Positions 35,607 to 47,856 of a stretch of 64,000 bases of DNA are shown piece by piece. Within the stretch, counting starts at the first letter, position 1. Each line of letters opens with the position of its first letter. Location of the stretch: NCBI GenBank assembly GCA_021613375.1, contig CM038720.1:14291962-14355961 (forward strand), in the 5' to 3' direction. Origin of the DNA: Megaleporinus macrocephalus (taxonomy: Eukaryota > Chordata > Actinopteri > Characiformes > Anostomidae). The translations under genes were made by a program, and so were the position numbers. Below the pieces are notes generated by a model, which was not told the DNA's origin, did not search any database, and saw nothing but the letters and a program-made list of their open reading frames with translations.

Positions 35607-38600
35607 CTAAACAGATAGGAAAAATCATTAAAATATGTTTGTGGCACTGATAATGCTTGCATGATACAACATTCTTTCCATATTTAATGACCACTCACGT
35701 TAATGGTTTCTGCCGAGCTATTATGAAATCAGGCTTCTCTCCCTTGAACACCATTCTAGCGTTGGCCTGAACCCAGACCCACACTTGGTTCTTGGTCAGG
35801 AGTCTGAAGACAGTGAACCCACTTTCTCCTGTCTTTATCACTAACAGGAAGAAACAAAATATAATGTTTGGAAGCATATGTAATCGTAATTAATGCTAAA
35901 CATTTCATTCTTCATTCTGCTATTTAAAAAGGGTACAGTACTTCTTAGGTGATTGTCTGCACAGTGCATCATATCAGCCGCATGAATGAACTGGTAGCCA
36001 GACCTTCTTGTACACAGTTCCAATTCTGTGTAGCCCAAAACCATCCTGCCCCTTAGAACAGAAACGCAGAAGACAATTTAAACAATGCATAAAACCTTTC
36101 TTGAACAAACAATGCATTTTTAAAGGCAAACGTTTACAAGCCTAGGTAGCATCACTGGGTTCCAGCTGTTTATAAGCATCCAATAGATTAATTAAAATCA
36201 GGGGTTTGTAACATGGGGACCCAATTGCATAGATATGCCAAAGTGTGCTTCGTTAAAAGTTAAACTCTTTTTGAAGTGATCTAATTTACTGGACAACCAA
36301 GTACAGTTTTCACACCATGTCTTGTGAATGCAACATTAAACACAGTACAGCTTGTCTACTCTCTGCAAACTAAAAAACTGGTGGGGAAATGAGGTCCAAG
36401 TAATAACTGGATGCAGACTACATTTAAAAAAGGAAAGCATAAGCACGTCTTTACTGCATATGGACAGCAATCATGGTGATCAGACATCAATGATGTTCAG
36501 ATGACGAAGTGTCATTAATAGTGAATTTCCCTACTGTGGGACTAATAAATGATTATCTTATCTTAAAGAGCCATACACTTATTAGACCTACTGCCTCAAT
36601 TCAATACATTTACTGTTTTTAGGCAGTCAACATTCTTTTGCTCTCTACAATAAGCCAACAATAAAAAAGAAGACAAAAAAGCAAACCCATCTAAATACTC
36701 AACTCAAAATATTCAAAAGTTCTTTCTTATGTCATACCTGGTGTCTATGCTCAGTGGTGCAAAATCCAGCTTGTGTTTGGTCTGGAAGAAGAGGGTCTTG
36801 GTTCTAATCTGTAAAATGCTTGGAGGCTGAACAGGGCTGGCGATAGCAAAAAGAACGAGCTGTGAATGAGCTGATGAGCTGTTCTCCAGAGTGTGGTCTT
36901 CTCTATTAAGATATTTCAGCCTCCCCTGAAAGTTCAGGGCCTGTGTACAAGAATATGAGTTGAAATAGACAACTGGCTAATGGGGAAGTCCCAAGTACAG
37001 TCCTGTGTAAGTCTCTGGGGCAAAGTCAAATACACTTGCTTACTGTGAAAAGTAAGTAAGGCTGTACAATAGCACAGCTTTGAGGCTAGATTTCTTTAAG
37101 AGCCATCACATGTATTGGTTAAAACCCATCACAAGCTAAGAAAGGCACAAGGTGATGCAGACCACTATTATTTGTTAAACGAATACAACATAAGGCACAT
37201 AAAATCACTATTGGACTGTAAAGCCCATATCATGAAAACAATACTTTAATTAATTCAATATATCTGTAATGCCATGAAAATCAGCACATTTACACCTACT
37301 CAGTTTATACTAGTTTAGTTTTCTCCATACATGTGAAAGAGTGTTTCAGCCCAAGATGCTTTCTAAATTAGATACATTACAGAGCAAAACTGAATGGATG
37401 TATTTGCATATACCAGTCTCAAAGGCACATTAACAAAACAGGTCATTTGCTTCTTTAGTTTAGCACTGGAATTGAGTGTAAAGTAGCAGGAGCAAACGGC
37501 TAAGAGTAATTTTAGTTAGACTTGTGTATGTGGTTTTGGACACTTCATGACATGCTGCTGCTATTTAACAACCAATGTGATTTAGGTCAGCTTGCAGGGC
37601 ATAAGCTTTTACCTACATTAGCTTTCAGCGCAAAACAAAAGTAACAAATTTCATACACCTAACCTGTTACTTGCGCCAAGGGAAAAAATCTGAAAATCAT
37701 ATTTGCCTCAAGGAACTCAGATACAGTAAGAGCCAAAGAATGCAAGCACAGTGATGCAGCAGAAATTTCCACTTCCTGTGCAAAGCAACCTGTAATTACC
37801 CCGAACTGCATTTTCAATTTTCCACAGAATAAAAACCACAATAAAAAATAAATTGAGTATTCATAAATTAAGTATAAATTATAGATACCCTAAGTGTTTA
37901 AAACATTACTTGAGATATTAATGTTCTTAAAAAATAAGTCAAAATAATTTTAAGGGCATTTTCTGCTCAAAATAAACCAAAACCGTCACTAACAAAACTA
38001 CTAGCATTTGGTAGGGTTATGATTGTTTTGGTAGAGCCAAAATGCAATGTTAATGAAACAAAGAACTTATTGTAATAAAAGAAACATAACTGAGGATTTT
38101 AGTCTTTAGTCCATTTCAGTTTAAAAGTCTAAAATGAGAATCTATACCAATTCAGTAGAATGATCCACATAGGCCTGAAACAATAGGCCAGTCATTTCTA
38201 ATCTTGTTCGCAAAGGCGTGGCTACGGGTTTTACATCCCAGACAAGCAGGTGTACAAATGATCAGCTGTATGAAGACAAATACAAGGTGTTTAAACAGTT
38301 GGAAACAGGTGTGCTGCTGCTTGTTTGGAATGTACACCTTTAGCCACATAAGCCCTTTACGGATATGACTGGATGCCACTGTAGTTGGCCATTCACAAGT
38401 TACAATATCACTGAGGGTAAACAAATGCTTTTAACACAATCTATATGTGCTTTGTAGAACAGAGTTGTATCTTGGAGCAAGAAAAAATAAAGACACTCCT
38501 CATTCTAGGCATAATTGCACCATTCCACTCCCCTACCACACTGTTCATATACTCTAGTAATGGTGAGTGTACTAAGAAGCTCATGTAAGTGCAATTGGAA

Positions 38601-41600
38601 TTGAAGATAAAAAAGAAAACAAAACATTGATTTGAAATGAAGTTTTACCAGGAAGCCAGAAGAGTTATCAAGAAGACAACGAAAACGACAGCAAAAGCTC
38701 CTCTCCAGGAAGGCTGAGTTTTCTGGGGAAAGATGCTGAGGGCTGGAATTCTGCACTGCAACAAAATAAGCATTTTGTTTAGTGCACTGCACAATATGAC
38801 AATATCACAATAAGAGTCAATCAGCTGCTTAAGCGCCCTATAGCTCCTACCATCTCCAGAGTTTTTTGGGTTGTGGGCAAAGTGAAGCTGGCACTGGAAC
38901 ACAGCGCGGTCATCAACATGGATCAACTCATAAATGCTTTGTTGAACAAGATCTGACTGTGAAGAGACAGAGAGGATTTGCATACTGCATACTTCAGTAA
39001 AGCAAAGACCAAAAGCCATTAACGGTAAACAATCAGTACACTGCACAGCCTTATTCTGCTTAATAACCTACTTGATGGAAACCCAAGCAATCTTGTATAG
39101 TTGGAGACGCGTAGAGGATGCAGCCCTCAGCATTCACCACCAACACAAAACCATTAAGAGCCTGTAATGGAAAAGACACATCATAGCCATTAGGACCACT
39201 GAGAGCCATAGCCGTCTGCGCGGGCGTATCTCAAAATGGGATTCGTCTTCTCTTCTATGAATGAAGGTCACCACCCACCTGCAGCAAAAAGTCTCCTTCA
39301 GAGAAACTGACCCCATCTATTGAAGTTGCTGGCCCTCCATTGTTACCACAGGATAACGCTGCCTCATCACTGTTCCTCGTAGTTTCTGCAACAGACATTC
39401 ATCACATCGTCACCCTCAACAAAATGACTGGCCTTTTGCTGCCAATTCACTTTAAAAAAAGGCTAATTAAACCATGACTGAGTCACAGAGACTGTATCAT
39501 AAGAATCCAAAGAAGCTTGAAACTACAAATTGACATCTATAGTGCAATATTCTGCTGCCACAATGTAGCTAATTCTGTTGCAACTTATTGCTTACTGAAA
39601 ATTTTTTTGAAATATATTAAAACACAGTGGTTAAATCTATAGTCATTTGTGGTAGGTACATCATTTCTTTGTAAAACATTTAAGAAATACAATACATAAT
39701 ATTATTCTACCAAATATTACAAAATACAACATCTGACATTTTTAAAACATCAAAATAAGATGAATTATAGGTATTTGTGTATGTATGCCTTCCAATAACT
39801 TATAATGTCTGTATAATGCAGATTAAGTAATTAAGCAGATTAAGTATATATATATTGTCTATATAGTGCCTGGTTTTACTGTAATTAAGTAAAATATTTA
39901 TTAAGTGCGTTTTTCCAAATGTTCCAATTTTACCAAAATCTTGTCAGTAATGTTTTACTTTTAGATGGAAGATGAATTTTATTTTGTTTTCCATTTTAAG
40001 GTAAAAATGCAAAATGTCCAGTAGTGTGACAATAATACAAACACCTGAAACTGTTTATAAATGCTTTTGGTATTATTTTATACATACATTATAATCACTG
40101 TATATCAAGTTTTGTAATGAAAATGCTGTCTTTGGTGTGACATGGATGATCAGGTTATTAAAACCTGATTATTATTTTTGATGGACAACTATAGGGGTCC
40201 TTCTGTCATGCTTGAACCAGGAAGTGGTTAAAGTATGTTGATAAGCTTAAGGCTGTTAAGGTTCAACTTAAAACATTGTGTCTAAGAGATCTTTGATTTT
40301 AATGGGTCCTATTTTGGCCAAAAATGTTACATCTGTCATAAACCAACTCCATATACTGAGAAAAAAGATTTTAAGATTTTGTCAAAGTAATGGCACTTAA
40401 TACATTTTCACTAATAATACTTCGACAGTGTCTAATCATGTGGTGTGACATCACTTCAAACAAAATTAAATGGAATTAGTTAAATCCTTGTGTTTAATAA
40501 AACACTGCATACTTCAACTATAAAAACAGAGCACCTTCATCAGAAAGTTATACTTTTACAGGATATTTATCTAGAGCGAGTTATATAAAAAGACAACAAA
40601 AAATTCTATCGAAAAACAGCTATGAATAATATACATATAGAAGTATTAATCATTGTTTGCATAATGGGATAAAAATTATGTTTGGGGCTGTGAAGTAGTT
40701 AAAAAACATTGCATCATGTTATATGATAAACATTACAATTACAAAACAATATAATATTACATGACAAACATTATGATTATGAGACATTATATAATAAACG
40801 TAGAGGAGGATGCTTTTGATACATCAAGAATACATAGTCTGTCAATACATAGTATGTTTTCAGACATCAGGTCAGTTGGAACTGAGAAAATATATGTCCA
40901 GAACTCCATATTGTATTGTGACATAATTTAATTTATTTATATGTTGTAATATTGCAAAGCCCCAACATTACAATCAAGAAACATTACAATTCACTTTTCA
41001 TGTTTTAGGATACCATCAGAATCTACACAACAGTGTGCATCACGATAAAGATTTAAGCAGAATCTTGCTCCCTGTTTTTGTCTTGGACATAAAAATCACT
41101 AAAATACCAACTGTTGACTTTTTACCCGCATATATAAGCGAACTAGAGGCACCGGTCTGGTATCTAGTACTATGTTTTGGGTTGCTATCAGCGGAAAATG
41201 CTGGAAAAAAAGAACAAATGAAATCAAATAATTTAGCCTAAAATAAAGCAGGTTACATGATTATTTTTATTAACAAATAAAGGCAGGTTCTCATTCATCT
41301 CTTTTTGCTCCTCAATGTTCATGAGCAGCTCAACATGGAGCCATAATGTTTCATATGCAACAAAGCCAGCTGGGTCAATCTGTAAATAATGAGTATTTTA
41401 TTTTATTATATTTTATTTTATTTTATTTTATTTATTAAATCTACTGCAGTCAATTTCTATTATGCTGGCAGAATGGCCCCCAGGGCAGGGGTTTTCAACT
41501 GTAATCCTGTACATTTTTGCATTTTTCTGCCACAACACACCCATATCAACTCAGGAGTGGCTTGTTAATTACAGTATTAGTTAAATCTTGTGTTTCTTGG

Positions 41601-44600
41601 ACAAGCAAAGCACTTAAATATGCAGGGTAGGGGGTCCTTTAGGGCCAGGGCTGAAACCACTGCTCTAAGTAGCCTGAGAAAAAAAACATTAACCAAATAA
41701 AAACAGCCCTATTTTTATTTATTTCTCCTTTTAGGTTAGCAAGAGGGTATCTAGGCAAATGCGATGATGAAAACAGCTTATTTTAAAAAGTTTGGCACAT
41801 CTAAAGGAAAAAATAAATAAAGGATGGAACTGATATGTAAGGTTTCAGAATTGTTATTAGTACTGGAGAAAAAGTGGCACTGTTCCATCTCTAAAGCAAA
41901 CACAGTTACTGATAGCTGACAGACTCTACTGAGCTAACTGTAGCCACTTCTGAGCAACAGCTTAGCCTCATGAGTACCAGGTTCAGCTCCGGCTTATGAA
42001 ATACTGTCTAGACTCCTGTAGGCAAGGCTTCAGGGACACAGAAAGCTGAGCACAGAACACTCCCTCTGGGTGTCAGGTGACTTAACCCTCCCTGATGAAA
42101 ACAATGAGTCAGACGTAAACAAGAGTAGAAAATAACAGCCCAGAAGGCAACACAAAAAGGACACTGAGACAGTTAACCTGAACCAACTTCAATCTGAAAG
42201 CAAAGATAAAATATACTGTTCGTTTGTTCAATACCTGGGAGACGAGATTCATACAGTACGTAAAGGATTTATGTATGGAGTTAATTGACAGTATGACAGT
42301 TTGATGGTTGCCATCTGCGTATGTAAAGTGCTATCTGAGGGGTTGAAGGTTATAAACATGAAGCATGGTGATCTATTATTTTTGCCATATCGCTCAGCTC
42401 TAATCCTCTTCTCAGGACAATGCAATAACAATGCAAGTGATTTTATTTTTAAAAATAAACTGAGTTGGTCTTTAAGTATGAAGTGGAGGGTGATTTTAAA
42501 TGTGGCAGTGTGGACAGTCCCAAATGTTTTGATGCCCCTTAAACATTATTTTGTTGGGTGCTCCACATTGAACCTGAAGATAGCAAAACCAGACACTACA
42601 GCAGACATGGACATGCATGCTTTCTTCCAAAAGTAGGTAAAAGACTGAAGTTGCAGGATACCAGTGTCTGATTTTACGTTTCAAGATAGCAAAGGGTAAA
42701 GTACCATTAAGACAGAAGGGCTTATGCAGAAGGAGATATTTAGGAGAACTTGTGATTATAGATATCACAGCATTCAGTATAACCTGTTTATAACCTTAAT
42801 CTTAGATGTTTCTCATTATTTCACCCTCTATTGGTTTTACTAACATTAGTTTTGCTGATGTTTGTGGCCTACTAAATTACTGCATGTAATTGTAGTTCGG
42901 TAACTTGGTTAATTTTCTATGTGTGTACATGTTTACTCCACAAACCCTTAAAGAAGGTTTAAAGCTAACTAACTAAAACCATAATAACAGAGGAAATGTC
43001 ATTTCATTTCTAGTACACAGGATTTAACATTTGGTAACATTGCAGCCAACATTTAAATAAAAAAAAACTAGCACTTTTTACGTAATTGATCTGTGTTGTT
43101 TAAACATTTGGATAAAGTAATTGGACAGTGAGTGTGCATGTGTGGGTGAATCTGCTCGTGTTTTGCTTATGGGCCTAACAAACGGCATAAATCATTCAGT
43201 GAACAAGAGAAAACATGGCCTAAGGGAATGCTCATTATTAATTATGAACATTCATTTAATTATAGAACATCTAGATTATAAAGAAAGCTAAAGGTGTTTT
43301 GTGTTGTTCATTTAAAGGCTATGCTTTCTTGCTGTCACATGGTTTACCAATAATGTCTTCATTGTTGTCTCAAACTGCCTGAAAATAGTGTGTTTTACTG
43401 AAGAAAATCCATCATAAATAAAAAGAACCAAATAAACAAAATCACCTTCACACAAATAATCCCCACAGACCACCTCTATAGAACAGGTCTAGGCTAAGCC
43501 CCCAGTGTGTTTAGATCGTAACAACAAACAAGACACTTTTACATTTTCACATCATTTACCTTTCTATTCAAATGTTTTCTAGAGTGGAAAAAAAGCCAAG
43601 CTTCCTGAAAATAATGAGCAAATTAGCCAACTTGTCTGACAGGTTTTCCCTCAAGGAGGAGGAACAAGAGCCCCTTTCCATTTCACACTGTTGGCTCTAT
43701 GCTAATGCTCAGCTCCATAAGTGAACTTTCTTCTGACAATTGCGCCTGCATAACGCATTCCAGCGTAGAGGGATTTACCCTCTAGAGATCCAGAGAAGCC
43801 GAAAAAACAAATACTTTGACACACAGCTTTAATCAAGGCAAGAGCAAACCATATGGTGGCATCAGAAACTTCTGGAGAGCTAAACCAGCCGCGGCACTCT
43901 TAGTTACATGAAGAAACGCGACTGGTTTGAATGGTAAAAAAAGTTTTACCTGACTTAAGAAGCATTGCACACTGCAAAAATACTTTTCGATGAGTATTAA
44001 AAGACCCAATGCTTACAATGCGGTGATTGTCAAATATTTAAAATGACATTCCCCTTTTATTATAAATGTGAAATGAAACAAGCCACATGGAAAAAAAACA
44101 ACCATTTGATGGTTAGGGGTTTATTACTCCAATTCTCTCAGAATTGTATTTTAAACAGTGATTCCTCCTCTTTTAAACTGTTTACTGCCAAATGCTCAGG
44201 AAAACATACTACGACATGACTTAACATCATAACATAAGCTCACAGTCAAGCCATTTATGTGCAAAGTCAAGTGTCTTACTGCAGGTAGGAAAACTAAAAT
44301 GTGCATAGCATAAGTCACCAGCACTATTCAGGGCTAAACTGATACTGAAGAGGACAGTACACTCTCCCTACTCCCTACTCTGGAGAGCTGCTTATTCATA
44401 GTCATATTACTGCACCGTAGTGAGTTTCACCTGCAACTTGAGTCAAGGCCTTTCTGGGAAACTAGCAATTAGTTGTCTTTGTGTAATAATTATTTGAAGT
44501 TTTTTTTTTACTGGTGTCATAAATATAAAACGTATTTGAACATTATAGACTCTGGACAGATTTAGGGACAGAAATTTTAAATTTCAGTTTCTCCCATTAA

Positions 44601-47377
44601 CGAACAAATAATGTTATTTACGATACAACTTGGTTGATAGTAAGTATTGGAAACGTGTCCATTTAGCCAACACACTCTGAGCATTGGGCTTCAAAATATA
44701 TACATTTTACCGACCCCAAACAAATCAATCAATCACCTATTTACCTTATTCCTTTATGTATGAGTTATATAAGAGAATGACTGCTGCACCCTTTTTATAC
44801 TTTTGATTATTTATATGTTCAAAGCTGTAGTATGTAACATTTTTTTATTTAAATAGTACTCTAAGAGACCTCTGTGGTGAATATGCATCATGGCCTTCGT
44901 TTCTGAAATTTGATTAGATGAAACAGACAAAACAGGACATGTAGTGCCAAAAATATATATAAACTATAACAATAAAAAAAAATCAACTACAATTTTACTT
45001 AACATTCTGAAAACTGCACTGCACAAAATTCAATTAAACAGGCCTAACTATGCTAATTTTGTAATGTAATGTTGTTAGTGCTTTTTAAGTGATATCCACA
45101 ATATGCTCAGAAACGTGAAACAAATGATCACATTAACAACAAAATATAGTGATGCATTATTCTGCCATCAGTGTTAAAGTCAAAATGTATGTATTGTTAC
45201 AACACATTCCTGTACATACTGTGTTACTCGACTGATGCTTTTGACAAAATGGTTACATTTCTAAGGAACAGATTGGCACTAAAGCGCCCTCCTAATGAGA
45301 AAGGTAGCAGTCAGAGTGGCAAGAGTAGAATCTATGACATTGTCAACTTCATTAAGCTTATTACTACAGAGCCACAGAAAACTTTACTGTGTTATTCTTT
45401 TAAACTGACCTTGAAGAAACTTCTTGACTTTAAGGTAGCCTACGCTGAGGCGGAGGATGGACAGCTTGTCTAGGCTTCCTCTTACATCCTCGGAGAAGGG
45501 CAACAGGGCCGTCAGCTTGTCCAGCTCCCCATTTAGCCGATCCCGGTGGCGCTTAGAGGGGGTCGACTTTGCATCATCATCATTCACAGCATTAAGTCTG
45601 CAAAACAATCAATTACGCCAGGGGTCATCAATTGCAGTTCTGGAGGGCCAAACACAGTTTGGTGATGTTCCTGCTAAAACTTCCCTTTTAGGGTTTAAAA
45701 ACATTTTAGCGTCAAAGCAATCGATATGTTAGCCTTGTGACTAAGAAATGCTTACAGAAGGGTTACCCGCTACTAGAATCACCCGTTTTACATCGAAAAG
45801 GGAAGAAATATGGTGAAATACAGACAATACCACTTAGTCTTTTCCAATACCAAAACTAAAAGCTTTGGTATCAGCTGATACAAATCCAAATATCCTTTAA
45901 AAACTAGTAAGCCATCAAATGAGCTATTATTGATTGAAACTATTATGCATTAGTTTTAAAGAACATCTGAATACTCAAACACTTTTCCAACCTACACAGG
46001 AAGAAATCCATCACAAAAAAGAGTGGTTTTCAGTGCCAGATTTTTTAAAGAGGTGGAATTTAATTATGGTTGCACATTTACAAAGCAATGTATATTACTC
46101 TTGTCTTTTACTATTCTTTTTTTGCTGGATTTTAGAAATATCAACTCCACTCCTACTACAGACTGTACGGCATGACTGTGTGATTCAAGCTTGTATATAG
46201 CTTTTTGTTCGGGTGTAGATTCCGGATAGAAACGGAATTTCCCAGAATTTTTCCTCTTGTCCCACAGACACTGTTTCGTATACACTGACTCGGGGCAGAC
46301 CTTCAACCATCACTGCAGTGTTGGTTCGAGCCACAATTGTCTGTTGTTTTTTTCATCCCTTTTTCCCCCCTTATAGAGGTCAATTCATTTCTGGACACAA
46401 CTAAACATCATAGTTTTGTTTAACATACAGCCTGCAAACTGCAGCTCCCCAAGCTCTAATCGTCAGACGTTTCCACCCACACGCTTCTTTTTGTCATGTC
46501 TCCTTCAGGAACTGCACTTCTGTAGTTAATTTTTTTTCCTCATATAAATATCCATTGATGGGGATCTGCCATCTCTAGAAATCACCAAATCACCTGGACC
46601 AGACCAATAAATAAGATAATGTTAGATTAAACTTGGCATGGCGTGTGACCTAAAAAATATCTAAATATTTACAGAACAATAATTCAGTAATGAATCAGAT
46701 GATGAATTATATATTATTTGAGCTTATATAAAGCAATGTTCCTGTACAACTCACACAGAGAGCATCTACTGTGCATGTTATCCACACTAAACACTAAACA
46801 ACTGAAAGTTTTGTTACAATGAGAGCATAGACTGTAGTTTAAATGTATAGGTGGACCGCAGTATGAAAAATGTTGAACAGTAACAAAAAATTTGTTTTTG
46901 ACAGCATTTTGTAAAATAAGGTGCTACTAGAACATTCTGTCTCCCAACCTAAAAAAAATAATTGTCGCGATACTACATCTAATCAGCAAAATAGTTTTTA
47001 AGTGTCGCGATAGTGCGTGTGTTTTGCCTTAACACTCTTATGTTGTCCTTCGTAACGGATCAATTTACAACTCAGACTTTTGTGAAATAGGTCTGAATGT
47101 CTCTGTAAAGAACAAAAGAGTCATTAAACATTTATATGACAAACGCACTAAGCAGTCTAATGGAAATAGCCCATTTAACATAGCTATGTAAATGTTTTCT
47201 CAAGCCTCTTGGAATTTTCCAGTTAAATGGGGCAAACAAAATTGGAGAATAATTTGGTTGTACTAGCTTCTCAAGATCATATCAACATTAGCGTGTGTAC
47301 CATACCAGACATTAAACATCAGGTAAAATGACCTACGTTTTCTGAATGGGTCGTTTTCTCCTCTTCAGTGTAAACAT
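34460..47377 (-). CDS. ahr2: Aryl hydrocarbon receptor, AHR2-like (10 coding exons, 746 aa)
   Basis: Ligand-activated bHLH-PAS transcription factor: it is held in the cytosol by chaperones, and after binding planar aromatic ligands it enters the nucleus and pairs with ARNT on xenobiotic response elements. Coding exons joined by phase: 47337-47377, 45410-45597, 39279-39385, 39072-39161, 38851-38956, 38649-38755, 36738-36940, 35942-36051, 35699-35840, 34460-35606, total 2241 nt. Residues 5-10 form a KRRKRP nuclear signal, 26-80 the bHLH with KRHRDRLN basic helix, about 105-215 PAS-A, about 265-370 PAS-B, and 366-746 the transactivation region. The HLH and the [19 protein letters not shown] stretch resemble fish AHR2 rather than AHR1. 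AHRR is excluded because PAS-B is intact. It is shorter than typical AHR2 (about 1000 aa) and lacks a Q-rich block. The exact paralogue (ahr2, an ahr2 duplicate or ahr3) is uncertain; the family call is very secure. Confidence 0.93.
35699..35840 (-). CDS. ahr2: ahr coding exon 9 (PAS-B end)
   Basis: 142 nt, CCTGTTAG acceptor and GTGAGT donor. It encodes (M)[28 protein letters not shown] and [12 protein letters not shown]. The residue matching mouse Ala375, which sets dioxin affinity, is Ala; the following position carries Arg. Confidence 0.94.
35942..36051 (-). CDS. ahr2: ahr coding exon 8 (PAS-B core)
   Basis: 110 nt, TTCTAAG acceptor and GTACTG donor. It encodes [20 protein letters not shown] and [16 protein letters not shown]. 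The donor was chosen because only it supplies the A that completes Met in the conserved MIKTGESG junction. Pocket residues corresponding to Tyr316, Phe318, Ile319 and His320 of mouse are present. Confidence 0.93.
36738..36940 (-). CDS. ahr2: ahr coding exon 7 (PAS-A/PAS-B linker, ligand domain start)
   Basis: 203 nt, GTACACAG acceptor and GTATGA donor. It encodes [11 protein letters not shown], a variable linker, then [20 protein letters not shown] and KHKLDF. The His and Phe corresponding to mouse His285 and Phe289 in the ligand pocket are kept. The [11 protein letters not shown] wording is AHR2-like (AHR1 has EIRTKNFIFRT). Confidence 0.93.
38649..38755 (-). CDS. ahr2: ahr coding exon 6 (PAS-A end)
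   Basis: 107 nt, TTGCAG acceptor and GTAAAA donor. It encodes residues 178-213 with [20 protein letters not shown] and NSSGFL, which are nearly invariant in AHR proteins. A second in-line AG five bases into the exon could be an alternative acceptor but would break the frame. Confidence 0.93.
38851..38956 (-). CDS. ahr2: ahr coding exon 5 (PAS-A)
   Basis: 106 nt, TTCACAG acceptor and GTAGGA donor. It encodes [20 protein letters not shown] followed by the HFAHNP segment, the characteristic PAS-A helix of AHRs. Confidence 0.93.
39072..39161 (-). CDS. ahr2: ahr coding exon 4 (PAS-A start)
   Basis: Exactly 90 nt, phase 0 at both ends, with a CATTACAG acceptor and GTAGGT donor. It encodes [19 protein letters not shown]...[10 protein letters not shown], the opening beta strands of PAS-A. 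A Cys stands where AHRs usually have Tyr (QDYLGF). Confidence 0.92.
39279..39385 (-). CDS. ahr2: ahr coding exon 3 (bHLH to PAS-A linker)
   Basis: 107 nt between a TGTTGCAG acceptor and a GTGGGT donor, encoding residues 77-112 and ending in the family-typical EGDFLLQ just before PAS-A. The 6 kb intron upstream (39386-45409) is the longest of the gene apart from its repeat content. Confidence 0.88.
41480..41672. repeat. Palindromic dispersed repeat in ahr intron 2
   Basis: AGGGCAGGGGTTTTCAACTG at one end is loosely mirrored by AGGGCTGAAACCACTGCTCT at the other, with an ACACCC...GTGTTTC centre. Typical of the fish 'ggggttttcaact' hairpin family. A related fragment sits at 45615-45680. Confidence 0.55.
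45410..45597 (-). CDS. ahr2: ahr coding exon 2 (bHLH)
   Basis: Follows a TTTTGCAG acceptor and ends at a GTCAGT donor. It encodes residues 15-76 with the basic region [16 protein letters not shown] and helices LLPFSEDV...[17 protein letters not shown]. The His-Arg pair of the basic helix that contacts the half-site is present. LNGELDKLT and LSVGYLKVK are AHR2-type, whereas AHR1 and AHRR have LNTELDRLA or LNAELDHLA with SYLR. Confidence 0.93.
45598..47336 (-). other. ahr intron 1
   Basis: 1.7 kb between the NLS exon and the bHLH exon. It has a fragment of a fish dispersed repeat (GTTCTGGAGGGCCAAACACA-type) at 45615-45680 next to the bHLH exon acceptor. Two TGTCGCGATA copies start at 46963 and 47003, 40 bp apart. 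Confidence 0.5.
47337..47377 (-). CDS. ahr2: ahr coding exon 1 (start codon and NLS)
   Basis: Encodes [13 protein letters not shown] plus two bases of the next codon, and ends in a GTAGGT donor. The [10 protein letters not shown] core matches the conserved first coding exon of vertebrate AHRs, and the two overhanging bases (AC) join the A of the next exon to give Thr, as expected. The ATG has G at -3. It is too short to show as an ORF. Start choice is supported because AHR N-termini begin just a few residues before this basic block. Confidence 0.85.
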
Positions 47378-47600
47378 CCCTCCATTACCCAGCGCTTTTC
47401 TGGGCTGCTTGAAAAAAAGCGACGTCCACAGAAGCCGGTAAAAGTTAGCTCGTCAATAACAATAAGTACATCCGAGTCAGCCCACGTCAAAAAAATCCTT
47501 AAATACAAGAAAGTTTTGAAATGCAGTCTTTTTTGCGATATGCGTGTTGTTACCTGCTCTTCTTTGTAAGGAGTCAATTCACTTCAACAGAGCTGCTCAG
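47378..47600 (-). promoter_or_regulatory. Probable ahr 5' UTR and proximal promoter
   Basis: Immediately upstream of the ahr start codon. On the minus strand it has a TGTATTTAAGG TATA-like stretch, a GAAGAGCAG/GTAACA sequence that could be a donor of an upstream leader exon, and a GCGTG core (plus strand, about 47542) like the centre of a xenobiotic response element but without the flanking T. The transcription start is not determinable from sequence alone. Confidence 0.35.
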
Positions 47601-47856
47601 CTCCGCATTAACACCTGAGGCAGACACTATTAAACACATCCAGCCGTAGCCTTGGCAAGCATCGACGCCACATAATTGCAAAGAAACCATGAGGGCGTAT
47701 GAGCAAATAGGTGGAGTAGTCTTCTGTTTTCCTCTGTTTGCGTTGCTTTATTAAATAGGTCACTATTATCGTAATTGCTTTAAGTTTCATTGGAGCTGAA
47801 AGTTAAGTGAACAGCGGCCTCTGGCGGGCAAAATACGCAGCTGCATCCTCACCTGT

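Larger units (their letters stand above)
35607..45409 (-). other. ahr introns 2-9
   Basis: Introns separating coding exons 2 to 10. The largest (39386-45409) holds a degraded palindromic repeat at 41480-41670, AT-rich sequence, a TAAT-rich block at 43200-43260 and a non-repetitive block at 43640-43800. I see no additional coding sequence on either strand; the open frames are short and lack codon bias. Confidence 0.6.

Noticed and set aside
34460..47377. AHR repressor (AHRR) as identity of the minus-strand gene
   Set aside because: AHRR lacks PAS-B; here PAS-B and the C-terminal AHR landmarks are all present. The bHLH wording also fits AHR2 better.
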